Shown one piece after another: positions 45,063 to 56,075 of a stretch of DNA of 64,000 nt. Position 1 is the stretch's first letter; every line of letters begins with the position of its first letter. This DNA is from Paragorgia papillata (taxonomy: Eukaryota > Cnidaria > Anthozoa > Scleralcyonacea > Coralliidae), in contig JAWNZC010000222.1 of assembly GCA_035771165.1 (NCBI GenBank), positions 310,001 to 374,000 of the forward strand. The letters are read 5' to 3'. Below the pieces are notes generated by a model. It was not told where the DNA came from, made no database searches, and saw only the letters and a list, made by a program, of their open reading frames with translations. Position numbers and translations under genes: made by a program.

Positions 45063-45096
45063 CGGAGTGTCGAAACGTTGGGTCATGAACAGTAAC
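45028..45096 (+). ncRNA. Hammerhead-ribozyme-like motif, probably degenerate
   Basis: CTGATGA at 45045-45051, a perfect five-pair stem II (GACAC 45053-45057 with GTGTC 45067-45071), then GAAAC at 45072-45076. A short stem III with GT-C at 45082-45084 and a distal stem I (ttactattc 45029-45037 with gaacagtaa 45087-45095, eight of nine paired) can be drawn. An extra A after CTGATGA is not canonical and may destroy activity. Type I hammerheads of this layout are known from Penelope-like elements. A second copy without the distal stem I is on the minus strand at 43317-43348. Confidence 0.35.
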
Positions 45097-45289
45097 TTTT
45101 TAAGCTACGTTCAAAAAACTTTTAAGCCAGAGTAGCGTTAAACTATGTCTGATTCTTCAATGCTTCTTTAATATAAATCTTATAAAAAAATGTTAATGTT
45201 CTCTAATGACTATTTCTAAACTAATCTATTTCTCAAATTCATTGTCAGAATATTACTTCTGTTATAAGAAGCGACAACTCATGTGTCTC

Positions 45290-48200
45290 GATTATTTACA
45301 TGTCTTTGGTTCCCGTAGACTCCAACGATCCTTTGTGAAGTCTTAGGTTGCCAATTTCCAATGGTCTGGACGTGCTGTGGATGAACTCTTGGTCGATATT
45401 CTGCTGGAAAGATCTGCCTTGTTGCTTCTCTTTGGTTTGCGTAGACTCCAACGATCCTTTGTGAAGTCTTAGGTTGCCAATTTCCAATGGTCTGGACGTA
45501 CTGTGGATGAACTTTGTCTTAAATGCTATGATAAGGAACTGTGGTTACTCTTGGTCGATATTCTGCTGGAAAGATCTGCCTTGTTGCTTCTCCTTGGTTT
45601 GCGTAGACTCCAACGATCTTTGTGAAGTCCTAGGTTGCCAATATCCAATGGTCTGGACGTACTGTGGATGAACTTTTTCTTAAATGCCATGATAAGGAAC
45701 TGTGGTTACTCTTGGTCGATATTCTGCAGGAAAGATCTGCCTTGTTGCTTCTCTTTGGTTTCCGTAGACTCCAACGATCCTTTGTGGAGTCTTAGGTAGC
45801 CAATGGTCTGGACGTACTGTGGACGAACTCTTCTTTAAATGCAATGATAAGGAACTGTGGTTGCTCTTGGTCGATATTCTGCTGCAAAGAACTGTCTTGT
45901 TGCTTCTCTTTGGTTTCCGTAGACTCCAACGATCCTTTGTGAAGTCTTAGGTTGCCAATTTCCAATGGTCTAAACTATGTCTGATTCTTCAATGCTTCTT
46001 TAATATAAATCTTATAAAAAAAGTTAATGTTCGCTAATGACTATTTCCAAACTAATCTATTTCTCAAATTCATTGTCAGAATATTACTTCTGTTATAAGA
46101 AGCGACAATTTATGTGTCTCGATTATTTACATGTCTTTGGTTTCCGTAGACTCCAACGATCCTTTGTGAAGTCTTAGGTTGCCAATTTCCAATGGTCTGG
46201 ACGTACTGTGGATGAACTCTTGGTCGATATTCTGCTGGAAAGATCTGCCTTGTTGCTTCTCTTTGGTTTCCGTAGACTCCAACGATCCTTTGTGAAGTCT
46301 TAGGTTGCCAGCCAATTTCCAATGGTCTGGACGTACTGTGGATGAACTTTGTCTTAAATGCTATGATAAGGAACTGTGGTTATTCTTGGTCGATATTCTG
46401 CTGGAAAGATCTGCCTTGTTGCTTCTCTTTGGTTTCCGTAGACTCCAACGATCCTTTGTGGAGTCTTAGGTTGCCAATGGTCTGGACGTACTGTGGACGA
46501 ACTCTTCTTTAAATGCCATGATAAGGAACTGTGGTTACTCTTGGTCGATATTCTGCTGGAAAGAACTGCCTTGTTGCTTCTCTTTGGTTTCCGTAGACTC
46601 CAACGATCCTTTGTGAAGTCTTAGGTTGCCAATTTCCAATGGTCTAAACTATGTCTGATTCTTCAATGCTTCTTTAATATAAATCTTATAAAAAAAGTTA
46701 ATGTTCTCTAATGACTATTTCTAAACTAATCTATTTCTCAAATTCATTGTCAGAATATTATTTCTGTTATAAGAAGCGACAATTTATGTGTCTCGATTAT
46801 TTACATGTCTTTGGTTTCCGTAGACTCCAACGATCCTTTGTGAAGTCTTAGGTTGCCAATTTCCAATGGTCTGGACGTACTGTGGATGAACTCTTGGTCG
46901 ATATTCTGCTGGAAAGATCTGCCTTGTTGCTTCTCTTTGGTTTCCGTAGACTCCAACGATCCTTTGTGAAGTCTTAGGTTGCCAGCCAATTTCCAATGGT
47001 CTGGACGTACTGTGGATGAACTTTGTCTTAAATGCTATGATAAGGAACTGTGGTTATTCTTGGTCGATATTCTGCTGGAAAGATCTGCCTTGTTGCTTCT
47101 CTTTGGTTTCCGTAGACTCCAACGATCCTTTGTGGAGTCTTAGGTTGCCAATGGTCTGGACGTACTGTGGACGAACTCTTCTTTAAATGCCATGATAAGG
47201 AACTGTGGTTACTCTTGGTCGATATTCTGCTGGAAAGAACTGCCTTGTTGCTTCTCTTTGGTTTCCGTAGACTCCAACGATCCTTTGTGAAGTCTTAGGT
47301 TGCCAATTTCCAATGGTCTAAAACTATGTCTGATTCTTCAATGCTTCTTTAATATAAATCTTATAAAAAAAGTTAATGTTCTCTAATGACTATTTCTAAA
47401 CTAATCTATTTCTCAAATTCATTGTCAGAATATTATTTCTGTTATAAGAAGCGACAATTTATGTGTCTCGATTATTTACATGTCTTTGGTTTCCGTAGAC
47501 TCCAACGATCCTTTGTGAAGTCTTAGGTTGCCAATTTCCAATGGTCTGGACGTACTGTGGATGAACTCTTGGTCGATATTCTGCTGGAAAGATCTGCCTT
47601 GTTGCTTCTCTTTGGTTTCCGTAGACTCCAACGATCCTTTGTGAAGTCTTAGGTTGCCAGCCAATTTCCAATGGTCTGGACGTACTGTGGATGAACTTTG
47701 TCTTAAATGCTATGATAAGGAACTGTGGTTATTCTTGGTCGATATTCTGCTGGAAAGATCTGCCTTGTTGCTTCTCTTTGGTTTCCGTAGACTCCAACGA
47801 TCCTTTGTGGAGTCTTAGGTTGCCAATGGTCTGGACGTACTGTGGACGAACTCTTCTTTAAATGCCATGATAAGGAACTGTGGTTACTCTTGGTCGATAT
47901 TCTGCTGGAAAGAACTGCCTTGTTGCTTCTCTTTGGTTTCCGTAGACTCCAACGATCCTTTGTGAAGTCTTAGGTTGCCAATTTCCAATGGTCTAAACTA
48001 TGTCTGATTCTTCAATGCTTCTTTAATATAAATCTTATAAAAAAAGTTAATGTTCTCTAATGACTATTTCTAAACTAATCTATTTCTCAAATTCATTGTC
48101 AGAATATTATTTCTGTTATAAGAAGCGACAATTTATGTGTCTCGATTATTTACATGTCTTTGGTTTCCGTAGACTCCAACGATCCTTTGTGAAGTCTTAG

Positions 48201-49990
48201 GTTGCCAATTGCCAATGGTCTGGACGTGCTGTGGATGAACTTTGTCTTAAATGCTATGATAAGGAACTGTGGTTACTCTTGGTCGATATTCTGCTGGAAA
48301 GATCTGCCTTGTTGCTTCTCCTTGGTTTCCGTAGACTCCAACGATCCTTTGTGAAGTCTTAGGTTGCCAATTTCCAATGGTCTAAACTATGTCTGATTCT
48401 TCAATGCTTCTTTCATATAAATCTTATAAAAAAAGTTAATGTTCTCTAATGACTATTTCTAAACTAATCTATTTCTCAAATTCATTGTCAGAATATTACT
48501 TCTGTTATAAGAAGCGACAACTCATGTGTCTCGATTATTTACATGTCTTTGGTTTCCGTAGACTCCAACGATACTTTGTGAAGTCTTAGGTTGCCAATGG
48601 TCTGGACGTACTGTGGATGAACTCGTTCTTAAATGCTATGATAAGGAACTGTGGTTACTCTTGGTCGATATTCTGCTGGAAAGAACTGCCTTGTTGCTTC
48701 TCTTTGGTTTCCGTAGACTCCAACGATCCTTTGTGAAGTCTTAGGTTGCCAATTTCCAATGGTCTGGACGTACTGTGGATGAACTTTGTCTTAAATGCTA
48801 TGATAAGGAACTGTGGTTACTCTTGGTCGATATTCTGCTGGAAAGATCTGCCTTGTTGCTTCTCCTTGGTTTGTGTAGACTCCAACGATCCTTTGTGAAG
48901 TCCTAGGTTGCCAATATCCAATGGTCTGGACGTACTGTGGATGAACTTTTTCTTAAATGCCATGATAAGGAACTGTGGTTACTCCTGGTCGATATTCTGC
49001 AGGAAACATCTGCCTTGTTGCTTCTCTTTGGTTTCCGTAGACTCCAACGATCCTTTGTGGAGTCTTAGGTTGCCAATGGTCTGGACGTACTGTGGACGAA
49101 CTCTTCTTTAAATGCAATGATAAGGAACTGTGGTTACTGTTGGTCGATATTCTGCTGGAAAGATCTGCCTTGTTGCTTCTCTTTGGTTTCCGTAGACTCC
49201 AACGATCCTTTGTGAAGTCTTAGGTTGCCAATTTCCAATGGTCTCTGGACGTACTGTGGATGAACTTTGTCTTAAAAGCTATGATAAGGAACTGTGGTTA
49301 CTCTTGGTCGATATTCTGCTGGAAAGATCTGCCTTGTTGCTTCTCTTTGGTTTCCGTAGACTCCAACGATCCTTTGTGAAGTCTTAGGTTGCCAATTTCC
49401 AATGGTCTGGACGTACTGTGGATGAACTTTGTCTTAAAAGCTATGATAAGGAACTGTGGTTACTCTTGGTCGATATTCTGTTGGAAAGAACTGCCTTGTT
49501 GCTTCTCTTTGGTTTCCGTAGACTCCAACGATCCTTTGTGAAGTCTTAGGTTGCCAATCTCCAGTGGTTTGGACGTACTGTGGATGAACTCTTTCTTAAA
49601 TGCTATGATAAGGAACTGTGGTTACTCTTGGTCGATATTCTGCTGGAAAGAACTGCCTTGTTGCTTCTCTTTGGTTTCCGTAGACTCCAACGATCCTTTG
49701 TGGAGTCTTAGGTTGCCAATGGTCTGGACGTACTGTGGACGAACTCTTCTTTAAATGCCATGATAAGGAACTGTGGTTACTCTTGGTCGATATTCTGCTG
49801 GAAAGATCTGCCTTGTTGCTTCTCCTTGGTTTGCGTAGACTCCAACGATCCTTTGTGAAGTCTTATGCTTTCAATATTCAGTGGTCTGGACGTACTGTGG
49901 ACGAACTCTTTCTTGAATGAAATGATAAGAAACTGTGGTTAATGTTGGTCAATATTCTGCTGAAAAGATCTGTCTCGTTGCTTCTCTTTT
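45290..49990. repeat. 162-bp satellite with about 675-bp higher-order units
   Basis: About 28 copies of 'cgtagactccaacgatcctt', spaced mostly 120-165 bp apart. They form a basic unit of about 162 bp with 'ggtctggacgtactgtggat', 'gctatgataaggaactgtgg' and 'ggtcgatattctgctggaaa'. Between 45140 and 48540 a separate segment beginning 'aaactatgtctgattcttca' recurs at 45140, 45972, 46646, 47321, 47995 and 48384, so several basic units plus this segment repeat as blocks of 674-675 bp. From 48540 on, only basic units remain. No frame is open through a whole unit, so short ORFs on both strands are not called as genes. Confidence 0.95.
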
Positions 49991-50039
49991 CTTTTCTATT
50001 TGAAGAGCAGTATTAGAATCTATAGTCATTCCTAAACTT

Positions 50040-51540
50040 GCATTTTCCTTATTCTCCTTTCTTTTTTCCCCCCATCTTTTCCTCTCTTTTCTTCTCTACT
50101 TCTACCTGATTTGTCTAGCTTCTCGTTCTCATTTTCATCTTCGTTCTTCCTTTCATCTTCCTTTTCGTTTCGCTTTTTTCTTTCCTTTCCCCCCCTACTT
50201 CTCCACCTTTTTGTCCTCCTGTTCCTCCTTTTCTTTCGTCCCTTGACTTTCTTCTGCTTCACCTCTTTTGTGCTCTCCTTTTTTCTTCTCTTCCTTCTCC
50301 TTCTCCCACTCCTCCTTTTCCTTTCCCCCTCCGCCTCTTCTTTCTCCTCCTCTTACTCACTCCGCCTCTTCCTTCCCATTCTCCTTCTCTTTCTTCTCCC
50401 CCTCCTTCTCCCCTGTCTTTCTTCTCATCTTCTTTCTCCCCTTCCTTTTTTCTGTCCTCCTCCTTCTCTTTCCTGTCTTCATCCTTGACTTTCTCCTCCT
50501 TCCTCTTGTTTTTGTCTTTTTTCCCTCGTCATTCTTCTTCTTCTCCTCTTCCTCGTCTCCTTTTCCTCTTTTTCTTCTTCGATGTCTGCCTTTTCCTCTT
50601 CCTTCTCTCCCCCCTTCTCTTCGTCCGGCTCCTCCTCCACTTTCTCTCCCACCTTCTCTTCGTCCGGCTCCTCCTCCACTTTCTCTCCCACCTTCTCCCC
50701 CTCTTCCTTCTTTTCCTCTTCCTTCTCTCCCACCTTCTCTTCCTCCGGATCCTCCTCCACTTTCTCTCCAACCTTCTCTTCCTTCGGCTCCTCCTCCACT
50801 TTCTCTCCCACCTTCTCTTCCACCAGCTCCTCCTCCACTTTCTCTCCCACCTACTCTTCCTTCGGCTCCTCCTCCACTTTCTCTCCCACCTTCTCTTCCT
50901 CCGGCTCCTCCTCCACTTTCTCTTCCACCTTCTCTTCCTCCAGCTTCTCCTCCACTTTCTCTCCCACCTTCTCTACCTCCGGCTCCTCCTCCACTTTCTC
51001 TCCCACCTTCTCTTCCTCCGGCTCCTCCTCCACTTTCTCTCCCACCTTCTCTTCCTCCGGCTCCTCCTCCGCTTTCTCTCCCACCTTCTATTCCTCCGGC
51101 TCCTCCTCCACTTTCTCTCCCACCTTCTCTTCCTCCGGCTCCTCCTCCACTTTCTCTCCCACTTACTCTTCCTTCGGCTCCTCCTCCACTTTCTCTCCCA
51201 CCTTCTCTTCCTCCGGCTCCTCCTCCACCTTCTCTTCCTCCAGCTTCTCCTCCACTTTCTCTCCCACCTTCTCTTCCTCCGGCTCCTCCTCCACTTTCTC
51301 TCCCACCTTCTCTTCCTCCGGCTCCTCCTCCACTTTCTCTCCCACCTTCTCTTCCTCCGGCTCCTCCTCCACTTTCTCTCCCACCTTCTCTTCCTCCGGC
51401 TCCTCCTCCACTTTCTCTCCCACCTTCTCTTCCTCCGCTCCTCCTCCACTTTTTCTCCCACCTTCTCCCCCTCTTCCTTCTTTTCTTGTTCCTTCTTTCC
51501 CACCTTCCCTCCCTCTTCCTTCTTCTCCTCCAGTTTAGTC
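50040..51540. repeat. 1.5-kb polypyrimidine tract with 39-bp tandem repeat
   Basis: The plus strand is almost all C and T. From about 50620 to 51440 it is a tandem array of the 39-bp unit 'ttctcttcctccggctcctc' plus 'ctccactttctctcccacc'. Minus-strand frames read VGEKVEEEPEEEK cycles; plus-strand frames read Pro/Ser/Leu-rich cycles. Such a mirror-rich homopurine-homopyrimidine tract can form triplex (H-DNA). The coding interpretation is given in the next entry. Confidence 0.9.
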
Positions 51541-51568
51541 ACCAAGTCAACCAGTTTCTGTTGCTGTG
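50479..51568 (-). CDS. Possible Glu/Lys-rich repeat exon (13-residue VGEKVEEEPEEEK units)
   Basis: On the minus strand an acceptor 'atatgttag' is followed by TG-ACA-CAG, reading TQQQKLVDLVTKLEEKKEEG, then GKVGKKEQEKKEEGEKVGEK. This non-repetitive start looks like a coiled coil and precedes the 13-residue array. The array's frame is interrupted by a one-base loss at about 51434 ('ccgctc' for 'ccggctc') and other stops, and ends in a Lys/Arg-rich tail stopping at 50479. A phase-compatible upstream exon may lie at 51760-51820. Real coding status is unproven; a purine-rich satellite is the alternative. Confidence 0.3.
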
Positions 51569-51760
51569 TCACTAACATATCAAATATTACTTACTCTAAC
51601 CTTGGAATGCATAATCCTCCAGACCATGTAACCAAAATAAATTACTGATCTTTTAGTTTCCACATGACTAGACTAAATCTAAGAAGAATATAGACTGCAT
51701 TTAATGTATAATTTGCGTGAAATAATTTTTAAGTGTCATGCAACATTGTTCAACAAATAC

Positions 51761-51822
51761 TCACTTATTCCTCTTCTTCCTTTGCCGTTCCTCATTTCTT
51801 TCAGTATATCTTGAACTCCGTT
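51761..51822 (-). CDS. Possible small exon with strong donor
   Basis: The minus strand reads ANGVQDILKEMRNGKGRRGI and then a donor ATAA|GTGAGT at about 51760. Its last base (A) would combine with TG at the next acceptor (about 51569) to make ATG, so the phases fit the Glu-rich exon. It directly abuts the end of the inverted-repeat element 51821-53233, on whose far side lies the ORF 53240-53581. Confidence 0.3.
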
Positions 51823-53233
51823 AGCCTGTGTAGCAGTCGATTTTTAGAAGAGGAAGTGGACGGGAGGCCGGAGGCGGTTGAGCGGGCAACGGAAAACCGT
51901 CGGCCGGGTTTCTATATGTTTTTGATTGCCAGTTCAAAAACTCATTAATAATTCATGAGGAAAACACAAAGGAAATCAGTACCATGTCCGTGGTTTTATA
52001 CCTGATAAAACTTCTTGACGTCGGAAAGAATACTAATGAACATACAATTTAATATAAAGAATACTAATGAACATAACATCCAATAACGAATCGTTTTTGA
52101 AGCCATTCAAAACACTCGCATCACGTGTTTTATCAGATCTAAAACACTCGGGCTGCGCCCTCGTGGTTTTAAATCTGATAAAACACTCCTGCTCGTGTTT
52201 TAAATATTACTTCACCGGTGGACTGGAAATACGTGATTGGTTAATAAATTATTAAGCTCTCGTCGCTTTATATTAATCTCATTATTCATAATTTTTATAA
52301 ACTTGGGCTACGTTTACAATGTATCACTAGTAGAGGAGGATATATTGCTTTTAATATGCTCCGTTTCAAAATGCTTTTGATGCAAATGTAAACCAATTAA
52401 TTCTGTCTGCACATTGCAGTAGCATTGGAGCAAAGCTAGGTTTAACCAGATATGTACTTCATTCAAATATAAACGCCTGGAGAAAGTACGGGCCACTGAA
52501 GCTGAGCATTTATTGTCGATTTCAAGTTGCTGTTCAACGCGCGATTCGGAAGTTCGTTGGCAAGTTTCAAATTACGTTTCTAAATTCAGAAGTTGATTAA
52601 TTACGAAGTTCGATTTGAAGTAAGTTCACCTTTACAGAAAATTATTTCGGTCGACCAGACTTACTTTTGATACGATTTCTTTCGGAAAATATGTTAATCA
52701 TTCTGCAATTCCAAATTAACAACTGCGTAGCCAAAAAATGGCGCAAAGCTGAACTTCGAAATCGAATCGAACATTCGAACCTCAAATCGAACTTCGTAAT
52801 GAACTTCTAAATTTAGAAATTTAATTTGCAACTTGGCAACGAACGCGTTGAAAAGCGAGTTGAGATCGCCAATAAATGCTCTGCTCCAGTGGTTAGTAGT
52901 TTTCCCAGGCGTCTATATTTGAATGAAGTTCATGTCTGGTTAAACCTAGATTTGCTGCAAAGTGCAAACGGAATCAACCGGTTTACACTTGCGCCAAAAG
53001 GAGTTTGAAACGGAGCATATTTAAAGTAATATATCCTATATATTCGATACAGTGTAAACGTAACCCAGTCCATAAAAATTGTGACTAATGAGCTTAATAA
53101 CCGATGAAAGCTTAATTCCTAACAACGTATTTCCAGTCCGCCAGTGGACTGGCAAATGGCTATCGAAAACATATAGAAACCTGGCAGACGGTTTTTCGTC
53201 TAGCCCGCTCACCCACCCACACTCGCAGGCTAA
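51821..53233. mobile_element. 1.4-kb inverted-repeat element with nested foldback
   Basis: The ends 'agcctgtg' and 'cactcgcaggct' are inverted. The arms share 'gagcgggc', 'aaaaccgtc' and 'gggtttctatatg'/'catatagaaacc'. The interior includes a second foldback (52304-53071). The boundaries abut two minus-strand coding-like stretches (51761-51822 and 53240-53581), suggesting insertion into a gene or an intron. Confidence 0.65.
52304..53071. mobile_element. Foldback element, about 770 bp
   Basis: 'tgggctacgtttacaatgta' at the left and 'acagtgtaaacgtaaccca' at the right. Arms of about 250 bp, for example 'caggcgtctatatttgaatg' against 'cattcaaatataaacgcctg'. The centre has many 'gaacttcg'/'cgaagttc' words. 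Non-coding. Confidence 0.8.
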
Positions 53234-53239
53234 ACCACC

Positions 53240-53581
53240 GTTTTCATCCCATCTTATTTCTTCATTCTTCTCGCTCTTTTTTGATTTGTTAGATTCATCT
53301 GATCCTTTTCTTCCATGTCGTCGTTTTACTTCGTGCTTGTCTCTTCTTCTCTTTGACTCGCCAGATGTACTAGAATGACTACATTCCCCTTCATCTTGTG
53401 GTTCTACTTCGTGCTCGTCTCTTCTTCTCTTTGACTCGCCAGATGTACTAGAATGACTACATTCCCCTTCATCTTGCGCTCGCTTTACCCCTTTCTGATC
53501 TGAAAATTTAAGAACATCTAATGTTTTAATCTCATTCAATTTATAAATTTTACAATCTTTTACCATCAGCCTTTGACTCAT
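53240..53581 (-). CDS. Uncharacterised N-terminal coding segment with 26-residue duplication
   Basis: The frame starts MSQRLMVKDCKIYKLNEIKT, then LDVLKFSDQKGVKRA, and contains two near-identical 26-residue copies (QDEGECSHSSTSGESKRRRD and a few more). A Lys/Ser/Glu-rich stretch and EEIRWDENGG follow. The 78-bp DNA duplication is almost exact (53330-53400 and 53408-53478). The frame then enters the inverted-repeat element. No family is recognised. It could be the first exon of the Glu-rich gene model to its left. Confidence 0.4.
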
Positions 53582-53737
53582 TTTTCACTCAAGTAAAGAA
53601 TTACTTAACTATAACACAAGACATGCATCAAAATCTACTTTTTCTCTTCCTAAAATGAGATAGGGAGCTAAGATATGGAACTCTCTTAATAAAAATATTT
53701 TTACTCGGGCTACTGTGGTAGGCAGCTCCCAACTTGA

Positions 53738-53812
53738 CCTGTAGCTCAGTTGGTAGAGCATCGGACTAGTAAACCGAAGGTCGCGGGTTCGAATCCCAGC
53801 TGGGCCAAGTAG
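53738..53812 (+). repeat. tRNA-Thr(AGT)-like sequence, SINE head or tRNA pseudogene
   Basis: 'tgtagctcagttggtagagc' gives a good D-arm/A-box and 'gcgggttcgaatccc' a good B-box. The loop 'ctagtaa' has anticodon AGT. The acceptor stem pairs in only about four of seven positions and the T-stem is imperfect. A tail 'aagtagagttttct' is shared with a second copy. I call it a tRNA-derived repeat, but a weak tRNA gene cannot be excluded. Confidence 0.6.
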
Positions 53813-53885
53813 AGTTTTCTCTACTTGTCCTGCGACCAGGGATGGCGTTAGAAGTCTAACGTTTCGAAGGAAGGTCCTCTAAGGT

Positions 53886-54075
53886 GCTCTACCAACTGAG
53901 TTACAGGTCAAGTTGGGAGCTGGAGGTCAAATTATAGTACTTAGGCTATCATTCGACTTTCAGGTCGTAATTAGTTGGTAGAGGTCGTAACCAGTTGGTA
54001 GAGCGTCGGACTAGTAAACCGAAGGTCGTGGGTTCGAATCCCAGCCGGGCCAAGTAGAGTTTTCTGTATTTGTCC
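53886..54075. repeat. Further tRNA-like pieces in both orientations
   Basis: 53886-53925 is an inverted partial copy ('ctctaccaactgagttacag' then 'gtcaagttgggagct'). 53985-54062 is a second plus-strand copy with a damaged 5' end ('cagttggtagagcgtcggac') and the same 'aagtagagttttct' tail. With the copy above, these form a small foldback around 'cttgacctgtagctca'. Confidence 0.65.
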
Positions 54076-54199
54076 AGTATGGTTCGTCACTGGGAGTAAC
54101 ACATTATTATTATTCTCCATCCGAGTTCACTGTCTCACAATAATCATTTGAAATCGGTTAAACAAGTTAAAAATTTCACCTGGTAATTAAAGGGCATTA

Positions 54200-54718
54200 A
54201 GGTATTATTTCACCTGGTAATTAAAGGGCATATGACTCGAAAATTAAGTTCGTCTTATTGAAAAGAACATTTAAAATGATAAAATAACGTCTTTTGCAGT
54301 TTTTGGTTTCCTTGCTTCGTTTTTGAGATATTCAAGTTTGTTTGATATGCAAATGACATAACTTTTTACGTCACACGTGCATAATGAGTATTATGACTTA
54401 CCGAGAGAAGGTTACATATCTTTGCTATTGTGAAACGAAATCACTTGGAATTCTACAAGTTTGGTGTTGTAGGTAGAAACACGCACATGCTTCCTTTGAG
54501 TTAAGCCCATGTTTTCATAATAGCAAAGATATGTAACCTTTCTGATAACTCATTATGCACATGTGACGTAAAAAGTTGTGTCATTTGCATATCAAACAAG
54601 CTGGAATATCTCAAAAACGAAGCAAGGAAACCAAAAACTGCAAAAGATGTTATTTTATCATTTTAAATGTTCTTTTCAATAAGACAAACTTAATTTTCGA
54701 GTCATATGCCCTTTAAGT
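54200..54718. mobile_element. Foldback MITE, about 215-bp arms
   Basis: The ends 'ttaaagggcatatgactcga' and its close complement are flanked by GTAA on both sides (possible 4-bp target duplication). The arms are over 90 percent complementary by eye, with a loop of about 80 bp. An extra partial copy of the left end ('cacctggtaattaaagggca') precedes it. Confidence 0.8.
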
Positions 54719-54744
54719 AATTTATCTCGTTCAGACATAAGCAA

Positions 54745-55313
54745 AGAGGTCCTATGAAAATGCAACCTCGTACCCAGGACATTTTGCCTCCACGGCGGGA
54801 GGTCGGCGAAAATGGCCCTGGCATCGGCTGGTCACGTGACCCCCAGAATTTTTGGGGTGTTTTGACAAGAAAATTAATGGGGTCTTTGTGTTTTGTTTTT
54901 GTATAATACGTATTCATGAATAATAAATGAGAAATATTTAACGCTCTGCCAAATCACTCATGTGAACCTTTATCATAAAAGCAACCGGCTAGCATTATTC
55001 ATCATAATACTCCCACGATTATCCAGGATATATGCAAATGTCATGAACAAACATATATCTAATGTTGTTCTTGACTTTAACCAAAGCTATCGTTTCCATT
55101 CTTTGAGTAAACTTTGCAGAGTGGATCTATGCACTTCAAATGTTTAATATTAATATTAATAATATATTATATTATATATATATTAATATAATTAATATTA
55201 ATTTATTTATAAAAATTTGGCCAATCAGATTATAGAATCGATGCCAGGGCCATTTTCGCCGACCTCCCAACATGCAGGCAAAATGCCCTGGGTACGAGGT
55301 TGATGAAAATGCC
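54745..55313. mobile_element. Inverted-repeat element, about 570 bp, 80-bp termini
   Basis: 'aacctcgtacccagg' with 'ggaggtcggcgaaaatggcc' at 54765-54825 is complemented at 55240-55305. The interior contains an A/T-only stretch (55146-55215) and no ORF of note. Confidence 0.75.
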
Positions 55314-55622
55314 GATTCGCCTTATTGATAACATGATTTGATAACAAAAATATTTATTTCTCGACGAAAAAAAATGAAAACTTTTTAAAAAACTTTTTGC
55401 CCGTATTTTTCTTGCTCCCAAAAACATCTGAGTTGTCCAAAATTTGGGAGAATGCACCACCTAATTTAGTTGACATGCATGGGTTGTCTACTGTTTTCAT
55501 TTGTTTAAGTCGGCGTCACTTACGAAAATGGCTGGCGAAAGAATGGAAAAAGGTGTTCTTGAGAAAACTGTAAATATGCCTGGTTTCTTTAGTTGAAAAA
55601 AACAACAAAAAGCCAAAAATAC

Positions 55623-55892
55623 CTTTTTCTCCACTCAGTATCTCAACAAGGTCATCCCTTTCCATTTTCTTCAAGAATGCAATCAGCTTCTCAACGTTAT
55701 TCCCAGCTTTAGTTTCCCAGTGACTCAGTAAAGTATCTGCTGGATCGTTGCTTTGTTGAAATCTCTTTACAGCTTTAATGGAGTATCCCATGTTTCCAGC
55801 CAACGTTATGTAATCTTTAACGTAATTTGGCCGGTTCAACTCATTACATATTTCAATGTAGTCATTAGCATTGAGCTCGCTGATTTTCAGGG
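55623..55892 (-). CDS. LRR-ROC-COR-Death protein, exon 3: Death domain
   Basis: A 270-bp exon from the acceptor 'ctttcccaacag' to the donor AAAAAG|GTATTT. It reads LKISELNANDYIEICNELNR, then NYVKDYITLAGNMGYSIKAV, then FQQSNDPADTLLSHWETKAG and NNVEKLIAFLKKMERDDLVE. The alternating helices, with the Leu-Ala-Gly and Leu-Leu-xx-Trp landmarks, are those of a Death domain, a protein-interaction module of apoptosis and innate signalling. Phase matches exon 2 (G plus CC gives Ala). If the donor is not used, the frame runs to a stop at 55516; if it is used, further exons lie below 55.6 kb and I could not identify them. Confidence 0.8.
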
Positions 55893-56075
55893 CTGTTGGG
55901 AAAGTATAAATCACAAGAATGGAAAAGACATTTAATTTAAGTATTCTACAACAAAACTAGAGGACACAAATGTATTTTTATACTGACAAGGACAATTTCA
56001 ATTATTTACAATTTTTCAAAACTAATAAAAACCTTAAAAATTTCCTCCGACTGAACCGAGATGAAATGTTTAAAG

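Noticed and set aside
45296..49920. Recurrent 60-70-codon ORFs on both strands of the satellite
   Set aside because: No frame spans a full 162-bp unit without a stop; the same ORF recurs only because the satellite does.
50111..51648. Pro/Ser/Leu-rich plus-strand ORFs up to 435 codons
   Set aside because: Polypyrimidine composition; the minus frame with a non-repetitive coiled-coil start is the better candidate.
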